The notes beneath the pieces are model-generated. The model made no database searches. It was not told the DNA's origin and was given only the letters and a program-made list of their open reading frames with translations. Shown here piece by piece: positions 32,437 to 43,771 of a stretch of 63,679 nucleotides of DNA; position 1 is the first letter of the stretch, and every line of letters starts with the position of its first letter. The position numbers were made by a program, and so were the translations under genes. Origin of the DNA: Diphasiastrum complanatum (taxonomy: Eukaryota; Streptophyta; Lycopodiopsida; Lycopodiales; Lycopodiaceae); assembly GCA_029204225.1 (NCBI GenBank), contig CM055103.1:51014496-51078174 (forward strand), read 5' to 3'.

Positions 32437-32609
32437 CATTACGAAGCATAATAGGCAGGTTTGACTTTGACTGACCAACACAAATGTGCTACGTGGCGGT
32501 TGTAAGGAACCCATACAGACGGACACAGACAGGCAGGAAAAAAAAAGCAAAATCTGCCTTTGATGCATTTTTTGCTTTTTAATCTATTTGAAAATGAGCA
32601 TAATATAAT

Positions 32610-32725
32610 CCATTACGTATTATGGAATGGGCTGGGCAGAGGGCATTCCGGGCCGAGCCTAAAAATTCTGAAAATTCTTACCGGGCAGAATGGACTTCTA
32701 CCCGGCCCATTCCATTGCGTAATGG
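32610..32725. repeat. Fold-back (MITE-like) element with about 20-bp terminal inverted arms
   Basis: CCATTACGTATTATGGAATG at the left pairs with CCCATTCCATTGCGTAATGG at the right, with a small indel. Total length is 116 bases and no coding capacity. I cannot see a clear target duplication. Confidence 0.55.
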
Positions 32726-32729
32726 GTAC

Positions 32730-33300
32730 CCACAACTTTTTTTCACATGACCTTTATGAACTGTAATGAGCACTTGGATTCATATTATCCAATCTCAAAA
32801 TGCCATGTGGCATTTCACAGTCAATGCAGAATTGGCAGGGGGGTTGGCGCGATGGAAGAGCGGAGCAGGGAGAATGGGCAGCGAAGCAGGCAAAATGGGC
32901 AGCGATGGAAGCATGGATGGGAAGCCGCATTTTATGCTTTTTAGTATGAATGCAAATGGGCAGAATATACACCCAGGTATCCATTACTGATGCAAAACTG
33001 GCAAAAGGTTTTTTTTTTCCCTAGGGCGCTAGGCAACCATCTACGCTGGCGCAGATGGATGCCCTGCTGCCCTTTCTCTTTGGCACATAGTAAACACAAC
33101 AAAAAATTGAGGTGCTTGTGTTTTAATTAATTTTTAAAATTTTTATTTTAATTGTTTTTTTAAAACTAGTGTAATTTATAAAAATGACACGTATTTAAAA
33201 AAAACTTTTTAAATACATTTGTGTAGTTTTAGGCACCAATGTTTAAAATGTTTTTTGAGCGATAATTTGCCGTGCGTTGTCTCTGCCTCACGTTTCTTGC
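32730..33300. other. No gene; repeated GGGCAGCGAAGC phrases
   Basis: A short stretch near 32860-32910 repeats AATGGGCAGCGA. The rest (33000-33230) is an AT-rich tract with long T- and A-runs. Confidence 0.4.
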
Positions 33301-33372
33301 CATTTACAGGGGCGAGTTTCTTTGGTCTCAAGTTCGAGCCTTCTGTTGGAAACCAAGAAGCATTTACAGGGG
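33301..33372 (+). mobile_element. Truncated SINE with short flanking direct repeat
   Basis: GGTCTCAAGTTCGAGCC (33324-33340) followed by TTGGAAACCAAGAAGCAT matches the SINE body at 29930-29981 on the other strand. CATTTACAGGGG stands on both sides (33301 and 33361), as a target duplication would. Only the 3' half with the B box is present. Confidence 0.5.
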
Positions 33373-33851
33373 CTTCGTTGTCAGTGCATGCAATGGTTTC
33401 TATGTGAGACCACGGTTTTGTTTGGAAGACGAAGCGAATGGCTGTTTTGCGAGAAATTTGTTCATGCTGCAATCTCAGCAATCTCATGTTCTGTGGTTTC
33501 ATACTAGTTCGGATTCCCTTTTCTCCCTCCTTCCCTTTGCCTCCTCTTCTCCCTCCCCTTCTTCAAATAACTATCATTTGTGTATTCAACCACCCATGTC
33601 GCTCATCGGCTTTTAAGAAGGAGAAGCTAAACCATCGAATTCGATTCTTCTCATTCAATCCGCTGTTTCTCAGAAGATTTGCCGCATTTGTTTCAGCTTT
33701 TGGCTTCATCTTTTTATCAAATTGGGATGGAGCTCCTACTGGCGGCATAAGTAGGCGATCAGAAACAAATCCACGCTGAATACTCCACAATACTAAAAGC
33801 ATAGAAGCGACGGGGGATCTGATTCATCCATTCAGGAAGCACAGATCATCG

Positions 33852-35042
33852 ATGGCTGCAGTAGTATCAGTTGGAGGGGAAAACTTTTCATTAGAAAACA
33901 ACTTTGTTGGGTTTGAAGAAACCGGTTTTGTTTGGGCAGGATCGTTACAGCAGCGGACCAGCTCAATGTCTGAGGATGATTCACCCACGTCGCCTTTGTC
34001 CGACATCACCCACCTGTCTTGTTTTAACGTAAGTTTTTGAATGTCAGTGCATTTTAGAAATGGTCGCATTAAAATCTGCCAAGCCCTTGATCATGAAGAG
34101 ATGGATCGATAGACAAAATGGTGACGAATGGGTTGTTTCATAATGTGCTCATTCGTTGATGCTAATTCATTAAAAAGATGTAGATTTCTGGTTGAATTCT
34201 CGTCATCTGACATTGAGTGTGGTGTTGGATATATATGATCAGATAATCGGAAGTGCTGCCGCAATGGAACCATCTTTTGGGAGTGTTATCACTTTGGATT
34301 CACTTTCGTGGAATGATGGGCGAAGAGGGATGCAACCTTAGCATTGTCTGTAAGCGATTGCAGTTCAAAAAATGTTCCCGTCATCATTTTCACCCGCTCC
34401 ACGACTGTAGACATAGGCTCCTTGGCTCCTTGAATCTCTATTTCTAAACTCAACTTTTCGACAGTTCCACCTGGCTTTTATTTTTGTGCTTGTGATGCTC
34501 AAGTCTCCAAGATAATTGTTGTATTCGCTCCTCCCTACATTTCAGGATCTGTTGTTGCCTAATAGCTGTACTTGCGCCTCCGTCAGGCTTTATAGAAGAA
34601 GATTGATATAAGAGTCTGTAATACTCTTGCAGAATACTCTTGCAGCGTTTAGGTGCTCTTTTTTTCAGAATGCGATGCTTATCTTTTCCCTGGTTACCTG
34701 TTACCGTGTGCTTGTGGTTGTGCATCATGGGCATATTCCTTGATTGAGGAAGGTTTATTGTGGACTATAGGTTCACATCACAACTGACCCATTCGCTTGA
34801 CTGTTGTACTGTTGTTTTGTGTGCATGCAGGAAAGCGGCTTGAAGGATGGAGACACACCTCAGCAATTGTACTCGTTTTCTGTATCATGGGCATTGAAAG
34901 CCAGAGGGAAAGTGTAGATGCATTTGAACCTCATAGGTCCACACCACTGCTTACTGAAAGACAGCTCTACAGCTTAAAGTCGTTGCAAGCACACACACAA
35001 GAAGCAGAGCACGATTTTTCAAATCAGTTAGGTCTTCTGCAG
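33852..35042 (+). pseudogene. First two exons of an unrecognised gene, frameshift in exon 2
   Basis: ATGGCTGCAG is a good plant start context after a CT-rich leader. Exon 1 (33852-34028, 59 codons) reads MAAVVSVGGENFSLENNF, then SSMSEDDSPTSPLSDITHLS, and ends at a strong donor AAC|GTAAGT. Exon 2 (34831-35042) follows the acceptor GCATGCAG, keeps phase, and reads ESGLKDGDTPQQLYSFSVSW. After ALKARGK the frame is lost by one base and resumes as VDAFEPHRSTPLLTERQLYS to GLLQ|GTCAGT, another donor. No further exon was found. Either a real gene with an assembly error or a recent pseudogene. I do not recognise the family. Confidence 0.55.
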
Positions 35043-35864
35043 GTCAGTGCTAGCATTGTAGCAGACTAGGCCTCCATCAAAGAGCCCCTCAATCAACCCA
35101 ATCCTCAAGAGAATAAAAAACATCAGAAACAAATATACCTAACCGCAATGAGAGCAAACCGTGCTAAACAAGAAATTAAACACACTCCGTAGGTTTTTGC
35201 CATAGGCACCAAAACCATTTCTCAGGTTTAGAATTCTAAAAAACAAATAGCTATCACAATTCAGTGTTAAAAGGCTTTAACAACATTCAATCAAGCAAGT
35301 GCAGCTTGCCTTATACTCTTTTTGCACATGCTCAAAGATAAATTATTTATGGTATTGCTGTAGGTGACTGATGACTCGGGAATCTCTTTGCATGCAGATT
35401 ATTCCAAACAAATAAATGAATGGAGTTGTATTTTGTACATTATCCTAAGGCTGAGTTTCTGTCTGCTTGCTTCCTTGTAATTTACTGAAATTGCAGATCT
35501 AATGGCTCCTCGAACCTGGGTAAAGATGTCCTAGAGCATTTTTTAGACCTCATACATCCTAATATAGCCATCTCTATGAAAAATGTGCAAGCCTCCATGA
35601 CTATGATATTTCCCTAATGATGAGTTTCTTAGTCATGGACGCTTCTAGAAGCCTATCCTTGTTTTTTTCACTTTGAGGAACCATTTGAATATTTCAGTAA
35701 CTTGCAAGTGGTAACTTATGATTAGAGGCAATTGTGGGAGGACTTTTTATGATTTCTTTTGTCATCGCAATAAGCAAATTTGTACAGTAGATAATGCCAT
35801 TGGGTGGAATGGAGAGGGATACTTGAACTCACAGAAAATACACTTGATGTGTAGTGCTTGTAAA
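35043..35864. other. Probable intron or downstream noncoding DNA
   Basis: Follows the donor at 35043. No clear coding block or repeat was found until the dispersed repeat at 35865. Confidence 0.4.
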
Positions 35865-36335
35865 GGATTTCAGATCATTCAAGATCCAATCCAAGTCCCA
35901 AATCTTTGGTTACAATAAGGAGCAAACCAACAATCCTGCCAACGTAGAAAAATCAGCATCTACATACAAAATGAGATGCAAACTCTAAGAACCAAAACAT
36001 AAAATATATTTGTTGTCCGTACAATTACAGTACCCTACTATATTTCACACGTGTGCAACCGAGAATAGCAATAAATGATCATTCTACACATAGAATTGCA
36101 AGATAACACCAAGATAGTGCACCAATGAGTAGTAGAACCCAAAGAGAACCATGTATAATGATGAAATGAGAGATAGAAGAGAGAAGATGTGTCTCTCCAC
36201 GAGTTACATCCTTTTATAGAGTTTCCAAACCCTATTTGGCCACTTGGCTTTTCCTCCAAAATGTAAACCCTACTATTTTTGGGTCTAGATTCAATGTACC
36301 CAAAGTTCAAATTTGAATCTCTCTCAAACTCGACT
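35865..36335 (-). repeat. Dispersed LTR-like repeat, copy 2
   Basis: Matches 13709-14190 along nearly its whole length, with the same TATA box on the minus strand (CTCTATAAAAGG). The CACACGTGTG palindrome at about 36046 in this copy corresponds to CATACATGTG in copy 1. Direct orientation, 22 kb apart. Confidence 0.75.
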
Positions 36336-37335
36336 ACCAACTTTCTCACACTTTTCAAAAGTGTTTATTGAATGTATTTTAAACTAATATAACTTCAAAA
36401 AGTTTATCTCTAAGTCTAAAATGAGTTTTGGCCTTTTATTAACAATTTACCAAAATGTGACTAAACTAGACTAAACTAGTTGAAATCTCTCACACTCCCT
36501 CTTCAACTAGTTTTGGCATAGTTTTGACAATAGAACTTTGATCTAACTTTAGAATGATCTTCATCCTAAGTATAGATCTTCTTTCTAAGGTTCTAAAGTA
36601 TCTTTCATAATTGATATAGAGAATGTATTAATAATGCTATGACTTTTTTTTAAGAGGTTGTTACAATGTGACAACTTAAACAAAAACCCGGGTCCATCAC
36701 AAAAGTTACCCACTTCTTGTTTCGGAAATTGGTAGACTACCTAGGGTTGTTGTACAAACACTCCTTTGGGTTATTTCATTTTTTGTTAACAAAAATAGGC
36801 AGTTTTTTTTTGTAACACATTTGAATCTATTGACAAGGTTCGTCTTGTAACAAATATTAAAAATCAAAATGACTTTAAGACAGGGCCATGCAGCTTGTCA
36901 CATTCCCTAGTTTTCACAGTCTCATTCGTCAACATGCTGGAATAGTTAAAAAAACAATGATCGACTTATACAGTGCTTTCTCATTTTGAAGGTATCACAT
37001 GTGCCCAGTTCTAGACAGTTTATGGAGAGCTATTTCGTCTTGTCTGGTCTTGTTGCACTTAATGTTGTGGTAATTGATTCGGTCGGGTTTTAAATTGTAT
37101 TCTCAACTTTGTATCAGAGCCCTTGGTGGCTACAATAACCAGACATGAACGGAGACTGCGAATTCATGATGGTTTGTTGGCTGGGTAGCACAAAACCGAT
37201 TCTGTGGAGATTTGCGGAATAGCTCGAAACTATAAGAGGATTTAGAGACAGAGGATTGTCGGCTGAAACGAAATAGAAGCCAAACGGAAGCATAGAACTC
37301 CGTAAAAAGGTTGCTTGGAGTTTTTGACTTGTGTG
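36336..37335 (+). other. Noncoding DNA with a copia-like primer site
   Basis: No gene. TTGTATCAGAGC at 37109-37120 differs by one base from the Met-tRNA primer site, so a copia LTR may end just before it and a leader follow. E1 is inserted 215 bases downstream. Confidence 0.4.
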
Positions 37336-37868
37336 TGTAGGGTCGAAGATCTTGCGTAGTATAGCCCCCCCCGGCTGTCAACAAGGGTTAGATCACTGGA
37401 TAGGTACCTAACTATGCATAGATGCTATTTTTAGTTAGTTTCCTACTTTCTCCCTTAACTCTACTCACCACTAACACTACTCTCCCTTAACTCTACTCCT
37501 CTACACTAACATTCATCATGATTGTAGGTGAAATTGGTAGAGTTTCCTCCTCCTCATTAAGCATGAAAATAGTGTACAAATGGTGCCCTTGCCCCTCAAT
37601 CCTATTGGCTAATATTCACAATGATCCTATCCTTTCATCTTGGACCCAACTTGATCCAAGGGTACATTGGTAATCACAAGATTCATGTGAGTCCCAATTT
37701 GGACCCAACTCTAAAAAGTAATCTCTAAGTTTAAAAATGACTTTGGGCCTCTAGTTTTATTTTAATTCCAAGCCCCAATGGGCTTACGCGCGCAGGATGC
37801 CATGCCCTCACAACACATTTTATTGAATGATTTTATTTATTTATACTTTGTTGGGAATACCCCCAACA
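37336..37868 (-). repeat. 3' LTR of E1, with internal deletions
   Basis: 533 bases against 797 in the 5' copy. Three gaps are visible: about 208 bases (matching 60352-60560), a small gap that removes the TATA box, and about 45 bases near 37775. The remainder is nearly identical to the other copy. Confidence 0.9.
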
Positions 37869-37914
37869 AGACCCATGGCCTGAAGTAGTGCCGGTCCCTC
37901 GACACTCTGCCGGT

Positions 37915-39832
37915 TTAGTAGAGCGTTTTCTTCGCCCGCCTTTGTTGGATGAGGTAGGTGGTGACGTCCTCCATAAAGTTGAGGCGGTCCAATTTCTTCA
38001 AGTCCTTTGGCGTGTGAAGAGACTTGTGGGCCCCCCGTAACCAATCTTGGTCGGCCCATGTTTGGAATCGGCGTGTCCATGGATCACCCTGAAGCGCAGC
38101 TTGGTAATAGACACGAGCTATTGGTAGCTGATCTTCGATTTTGTCTGAAGGTAGCGCCTTATTAACATCAAAAAATATGGATGGGAGAAAATTGTCCCAT
38201 TTAGTTTCGATCCCCATCAGATGTTCCAAGTCCCGGGCGTAAGTGGCTGCCGCGCGGACTGTTGGATCAGGGCAATTGATATATTGGTTGGCGAACGCGA
38301 TGAGAGCCCTTTTGGCGTCTACATCCGTAGTCCACCCATATTCTGATGGTATTACCGGCCAATTAAAAATTTGTAGTGTGATCTTGTCCAGAGGGGTGCC
38401 GCATTTCGCCCATTTGGATCCTCGTGGACATGGCAGGAAGTGCACGTTCACCTGTAATTGTTGTGGACTCGTCACATAGGCCCTGATGACCGCAGGGTCT
38501 CTTTCGAACAACTGCTGACGCCACTCTGGTTGTGGTTGGAGGGTGGGTAATACTTGCAGTTCGTTGCCCTTGATTGTCTGAGCATAAAACGATATCTGTC
38601 AGCCGCCTCTTGATGACTCATGGGGATACTTTGATAGAAATTCGTTGATTTTCTCTTCCATAGACTTTGGTCTTCGGAAGGCCCGGCTGGCAGATATCAT
38701 GCGCGAACCTCTAGATGATGTGGCTTGGGTTTGGCTGGTAGTTTCACCTTGGCCCTGGTCTCGCGTCTCAGCAGCCGTATCCGTCTGCCCTTGGTCCAGG
38801 CCTTCGGACCCTTGATCGTGTTGAAACCCCCCTGCTGCCTGTTGGCTCTGGTCTTGGCTTGTACTGTAGGTGGCGATGGAATTACCACGGGAGTGGGTTG
38901 GGCCATCATTTCCATGAATTTCTGGCAGGCCTTGAGGGCTTGCTTGGCCTGGGCGAGCTCGTGTGTTGTGCTTGTCCGATATTTGTTGAACTTTGCCTGG
39001 TAGCTGTTTAAGGTTTGGCTATAAACCTACACCTGACGCGGTAGAAGATTCATTTCTAATTGAGAAAGCGGCCTTGAGTCCGGTGCAGGTTGAGCTAACC
39101 AGACAAGCTTTTTTTCTTGTAGGGCTTTGACCTCCATCCCCAGGTGCGTATTCTCTGCTTCCAAAAGGTTTAGTTGCACCTGGATGGGAGCAAGCCGTTG
39201 GGACGCTTCAGATTGAAGCTCCCGCACCTTCGTGGATGTCTCAGTCAGCGCTTTGGAGAGGCTTTGGATATAGTTGTTGAGGCCCTCTTCCTTCTGCTGC
39301 AGCTTGGCAATCTCCTGGTGCCCTGCTTGTTCATGTTGTTGAGCCATAATCAACTCTTGCTGCAGCTTGGTGAGGTCTGCTCGCAACTATGTGTTACTCA
39401 TCGCCAGACGTAGTACCCTGCTTTCCAGAATGGCTTTGGCCGCTACCGCATCCAGGATGTATTTCCCCAGAGTCTGGTACGCCATCGTTAGATCTGTGGG
39501 AGCAGTCGGTACACTGGCACTGGCAGGGGCTTGTGTTGTATCGGCCCCAACAACTTGTGGAGTACCGTCATCATTGTCTTCTATCAGGTTCTCATTGGAC
39601 CTGATGCCATCTAGGACAGTAGGATCAGTCTGATCTGGCGATGGTACAAACACTATTTGGACAAATGCGTCATCAGGCAACGGTTGGTTGCCCTTGACAA
39701 CCTTTGTTGGCTTCACTAGCAAAGGTGACAAATGACTCGAATTCAGCACTTATATAGCGGAATTTAGAGTGTGTATTAGGTGAAATCCACTTTCCCTTGC
39801 TCAGTTCCACCCAAATTTTGGCAGGCATCTTC
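37915..39832 (-). pseudogene. E1 ORF2: coiled-coil protein with NWPVIP domain, function unknown
   Basis: The ORF lies between integrase and the 3' LTR in the sense direction. From 39832 it opens MPAKIWVELSKGKWISPN. After a frameshift near 39730 it carries an acidic Pro/Thr region, then a long Gln/Glu/Leu coiled coil (LTKLQQELIMAQQHEQAGHQ; IQSLSKALTETSTKVRELQS). A second frameshift near 38700 leads to the C-terminal domain: LQPQPEWRQQLF, CGTPLDKITLQIFNWPVIPS, ATYARDLEHLMGIETKWDNF and IARVYYQAALQGDPW, ending at 37915. About 640 codons. Three stops are explained by CAG or CGA mutated to TAG or TGA. E2 has a homologous ORF. No enzyme motif, signal peptide or membrane span is visible. Confidence 0.65.
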
Positions 39833-40045
39833 TTCACAAAATTCTAAGACCTCAGGGAAGTCTGCGAGAGTTCAGAAGGTGATTTGACTGCTATGCGAAG
39901 GTTTCGCGAGGGTTCAGGCTGTCTGCGAGGGTTCAACTCTCACAGGAAGTGATCTCTCGCACAACTTGTTCCTGTGATTGGATTTTCAAGATCAGACCAT
40001 GTAGGCAGGCTAATTTCACTGCTCTGATTCCATTTAGACACCTTG
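39833..40045 (-). other. Spacer of E1 with GAACCCTCGCA motifs (left part)
   Basis: Four variants of TGCGAGGGTTC (plus-strand spelling) lie here, and three or four more beyond E2 at 49703-49770 and near 49800. The motif was a clustered repeat in the spacer between integrase and ORF2 before E2 split it. Confidence 0.6.
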
Positions 40046-41074
40046 CGTTAGCCGATCCTCTAGTGCCGAGCCAAGCTGAAGACACAAGTTATCTCTCACC
40101 CATGACCGAGGAGGTCTCAGAAGGAAGAGAGCAGAAGAAGCTGAGAGTCGAGCATGAGAGCCGAGGAAATACTAGCTAGGAAGACAATGAGTAACTATGT
40201 GAGCCTAAATGGTGTATCCCAAAGAAGGAATGACCATGTAGGAGCTAAGAGCTAATAATGTTTCTTAGGCATTGTAAATAAAGGTAGACCCCCCTTAAAT
40301 TAGTTAGAGTGAGCCACCTTTTGATGGTGACCTTTAGTGGAAGGGCAAATTCCACATGTAATTCTAATTTAGTGGAATTGCCACATGAGCTCCACATGGG
40401 CAGCCTTCTTGCTTATTTAAGGGCCCCCCTCTCTTGTGAGGGAGCTTTTGATTGTATTGTCAAGTTCTCTTGAGCAAATAAAGAGGATCCTCCACGAGTT
40501 CTTGATGATAGCTTAGCTCCTTGTTCATGGCAATGATCTTCAGTGATATTTCTATGAGCATGTTTGATTCCTTTGCATTTTGGATTAACTAGGTTCTTGT
40601 TTTGTTGTGGATTAGCATTCAGTTCTTGCTTGTGGAATCTTGTAGTAATCAACATTCAAGTAAACTAGATAGGCTGGTTTGTGGCATAGATCTTGCATAC
40701 TCCCTTACAGCCAGTTCTTAGATTGTTAAAATGCTGCTAGGAATCTTGTTTTCAGTAGCTAATCTAGTTCTTGATTGTTTTCTAATTTAGTAGTTAGTAG
40801 TAGGATCGCTCTCTGCGCTGAACATTGATCTCTTTGAGCTGTAGATGGTTACATGGCTGGTTTCTTGCATGTAGCTGAGTATCGGATTTGAGTTACCCAC
40901 TGATAGGCTGGGAATACGTAATGAAACCCGAGTAACGCTTCTGCTCTGTAACAGTTCTAATAAGAAGAGGAACCACAAAGAACCGTAATAACAGAAGTAA
41001 ATAATCCAAGAAAAAAAAAGAGATAAAAGACAAAAGAAAAAAACGTGTTCACCGATTCAGTGAATCTGTGAACA
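40046..41074 (+). repeat. 5' LTR of E2
   Basis: 1029 bases; the first base is mutated (CGTTAGCC against TGTTAGCC in the right copy). TATTTAAGG at 40414 is the likely TATA box and AATAAA at 40477-40482 the polyadenylation signal. Lacks about 75 bases of TTCTTG-rich sequence present in the right copy. Confidence 0.9.
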
Positions 41075-41076
41075 TG

Positions 41077-41088
41077 TGGCGCCGTTCC
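41077..41088 (+). other. Primer binding site of E2, Asp-tRNA type
   Basis: TGGCGCCGTT pairs with the last ten bases of Asp tRNA, two bases after the LTR end; pairing then fails (CCACAG). Shorter than the sites of G0, G2 and E1. Confidence 0.7.
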
Positions 41089-41352
41089 ACAGCTACACAC
41101 ACGTTCAACCAAGCCATATCTCAATCTCCTGTGTTGTGACACAATCGCCCTGAGAGCTCCTACACGTTCATTTCCGAGCTCATCACTTCGGTCTTGACCG
41201 AAGTCCTGCTCGTTTCTCAACGGAGTCTCACAATCCTCACCAAGCCGAGCTCCACGACTCAAGTCTGGACCAGACCACTACCTCATACCTCTCGACCGAA
41301 CCACAACTTCACAATCCTAACATGTCCTGAGTTACACCTCAATCCCCGCTCA

Positions 41353-41830
41353 TCGTTCAAATCTCGACTGGAGTAATAACTCCAAATTTTGAACGAACAT
41401 CTCTTTGACATCTCGACCGAAGGAAACCTTCACATCTCAACCGGACCCTTCAGTCCAAATCTCAATCGGAGTGTTCAGTCAAAACTCGACCGGAGCACTC
41501 CCATCACATCTCAACTGGAGCACTCCCATCAGTTCTCAACCGGAGCATTTCGCCTACAACTCAACCGGAGTGTTTAGTCAAATCTTGACCGAAGAACTCT
41601 CCTCAGATCTCGATCGGAACACTCTGTTCAGATCTCAATCGGAGCACTCTGTTCAGATCTCAACTGGAGCACTCTGCTCAGATCTCAACCGAAGCACTTG
41701 CTCGCATCTCAACCGACGTTTTCCATCATATCTCAACCGGAGCACTGCTCTCAAATCTCAACCGGAGTCGGACCCTCGTCAAATTTCAACCGGAGCCGGA
41801 ACCTTACTCAAATTCCGATCGATGACCATT
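41353..41830 (+). repeat. 24-25-bp minisatellite of E2, block A
   Basis: About 20 diverged copies of a unit with core ATCTCAACCGGAGCACTC. The core ACCGGAG/ACCGAAG is kept while the tail varies. Long open frames across it (for example 41405-41839) are translations of the repeat and not genes. Confidence 0.9.
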
Positions 41831-41876
41831 CGTCCTTGACCATCATAGACCGCAGCAGACCGCAATATTACAGACT

Positions 41877-42350
41877 ATGAATTCTTCATCACCATCGCCT
41901 ACCCACAAACAACCATTCATCCCCACCGTCACAAACCGCCACAACCGCCATCTTACGGCCTCCTACGAATACACCCCACCGTCACAGACTGCCACATCCA
42001 CAATATTACGGCCTACGACTCCGTCATCACCTCCAGCCTACAAACGACCTTCATCGACTGCTAGCCCGCAAACCACACGCCACAACCGTAACAGCCCACA
42101 ACTGACCGCCACATCCGTAATCCCAAGGCCTACCACGAATACCTCCACCGTCCCTCATCGCAATATTACAGCCAACGACTCCGCCATCACCTCCAACCAT
42201 AAACGACTCCTACGACCTTCAACGACTGCCATCACCCGCACACAACCGTCATAGCCCGCAATAGACCGCAAACAGACCACAATAGACCTCAATCGACAGC
42301 CACAGACCACAACCACTGTATTTTGACAACCGTATCCACCGTAACTAGAG
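41877..42350 (+). repeat. Degenerate Ser/Thr/Pro-coding repeat of E2
   Basis: A roughly 100-base unit with phrases such as ACGACTCCGTCATCACCTCC and CGACTGCCATCACC recurs four or more times, rich in C and poor in G. The frame 41877-42254 gives a Ser/Thr/Pro-rich chain without a motif. I treat it as repeat DNA, possibly a decayed low-complexity coding region. Confidence 0.5.
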
Positions 42351-42479
42351 TGCAGGGGCTTATTTCCACAATCCTACGACACTCTACGAGCTGTCATGGA
42401 TCGCCCTTACGATCCGAATACTATAGAGGACTATCCACCGGAGATGGTCTCCCCATCCACCGAATAGGCTCAATTTAAC

Positions 42480-43366
42480 GGGTATTCCCGGATGAAATCC
42501 CAAGTCCAAAGTAGCGAAACATACCCAAGCTTGATACATCCTCATAGCCACAGATTACGCCACTAAGTGGGTAGAGGCTCGAGCAACGAAGGACGCCAAC
42601 GCAAAAACAGTTGCACGTTTTCTTTACAAAAACATTATTACCCATTTTGGCTATTCCATAGAGCTTGTTAGTGATCATGACACGCATTTTTTAAATGATG
42701 TCGTTGATAATCTCCTACGCCATTACCTTGTCGTTCACAGAGAAAGTACACCGTACTATCCCAGGTGTAATGGCCAGGCTGAATCAACTAACAAAACGAT
42801 CTATAAAATTTTAACCAAGATAGTTGAAACAAGTTGCTTTGACTGGGAAAAAAACTTTTCTCAGCTATCTAGGCTTACCGCACCACCCCGAAGAAAGCCA
42901 CTGGGTGGGTTACCCCTTTCCACTTAGTATATGGTCAAGAGGCGGTAATGCCCGTAGAATTCTTAGTACCTTCACTAAGAATTGCAGAAGCTTTTTCAAC
43001 AGATCTCTGTGAAAAGCCTCCAATAGAACAACAAGTCAAAACTAGGCTCTTCACGTTAGCCCAGTTATGCGAGACAAGACTAATATTTTATCACGCACAA
43101 CTAGTTAACAAACAGCGTCAAAAAGCTTGGCATGACCGTCACCTGCGCAATAAAGATCTACACTTAGGTGACCAGGCCTTTATACATCAAAGAAGCACAC
43201 CGGCAGATTGAAGTTCAGAAGTGAGGGGCCATACGTTATTAACAAAATATTTCCTAATGGTGCAGTCCAGTTACAAACACTTGACGAGACACTCCTAGAC
43301 ACTGTCGTAAACGGTGGTCGTCTACGGCGGTACTACAAAGAGTTGTTCTTTGTTGATCGAATTTAG
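42480..43366 (+). pseudogene. Integrase remnant of E2 (Ty3/gypsy type)
   Basis: The core reads YILIATDYATKWVEARATKD (first Asp), ELVSDHDTHFLND (second Asp) and NGQAESTNKTIYKI (Glu), so the D-D-E triad is present. A frameshift near 42850 interrupts it. Then EAVMPVEFLVPSLRIAEAFS, KAWHDRHLRNKDLHLGDQA and a final shift to LLDTVVNGGRLRRYYKELFF complete the C-terminal part, ending at a TAG. The zinc-binding N-terminus is missing. The tail parallels the integrase end of E1 (DTPINGSRLHKYW). Fourteen A residues follow 14 bases after the stop. Confidence 0.8.
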
Positions 43367-43771
43367 GATCTTTTCTCTTGAAAAAAAAAAAAAACAAATG
43401 TTATTTTCATGTTATTTTATTCCTTTCCTTGTACATCTCGTTTTTCATGCCTATTGTTCACCTCGTTCCTTGTTTATACTTCATATCATTACTTATGTAC
43501 ATTCTATGCATTTTCCTTCTTTTTTTTTCTCCTTTTGTTCATACTCATGGGTCATGGATGTTCTAGATCGACAACTGATAGGCTACACCTTAGGAAATCA
43601 TTCTCACACTTTGACCACCTCATTTCTGTCTCACTGGTATCTCTGGGTAACCAACATTCCTGGAGATACACCTCTTTCATAAGAACTTCTACTCTGAGCT
43701 ACAATCCTATTTTCTTTGGAGTTCTTCACTTGCATCAAACAGATCCATATATGCATCATGAGATTTTCTCA
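43367..43771 (+). other. Spacer of E2 after integrase, A14 run then pyrimidine-rich
   Basis: After an A-run (43380-43393) the strand is T/C-rich, with hydrophobic but meaningless open frames. It leads into minisatellite block B. Confidence 0.5.

Noticed and set aside
33219-33616. Overlapping plus-strand frames of 62-114 residues as genes
   Set aside because: They conflict with each other and cover the SINE fragment and CT-rich leader of the gene at 33852.
38725-39003. Plus-strand hydrophobic frame opposite E1 ORF2
   Set aside because: It is the reverse complement of the Gln/Pro-rich coiled-coil region; the homology with E2 is on the minus strand.
41405-41839. 144-residue open frame with repeated (L/I)(D/N)RS
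   Set aside because: It is the translation of minisatellite block A; neighbouring frames give similar products.
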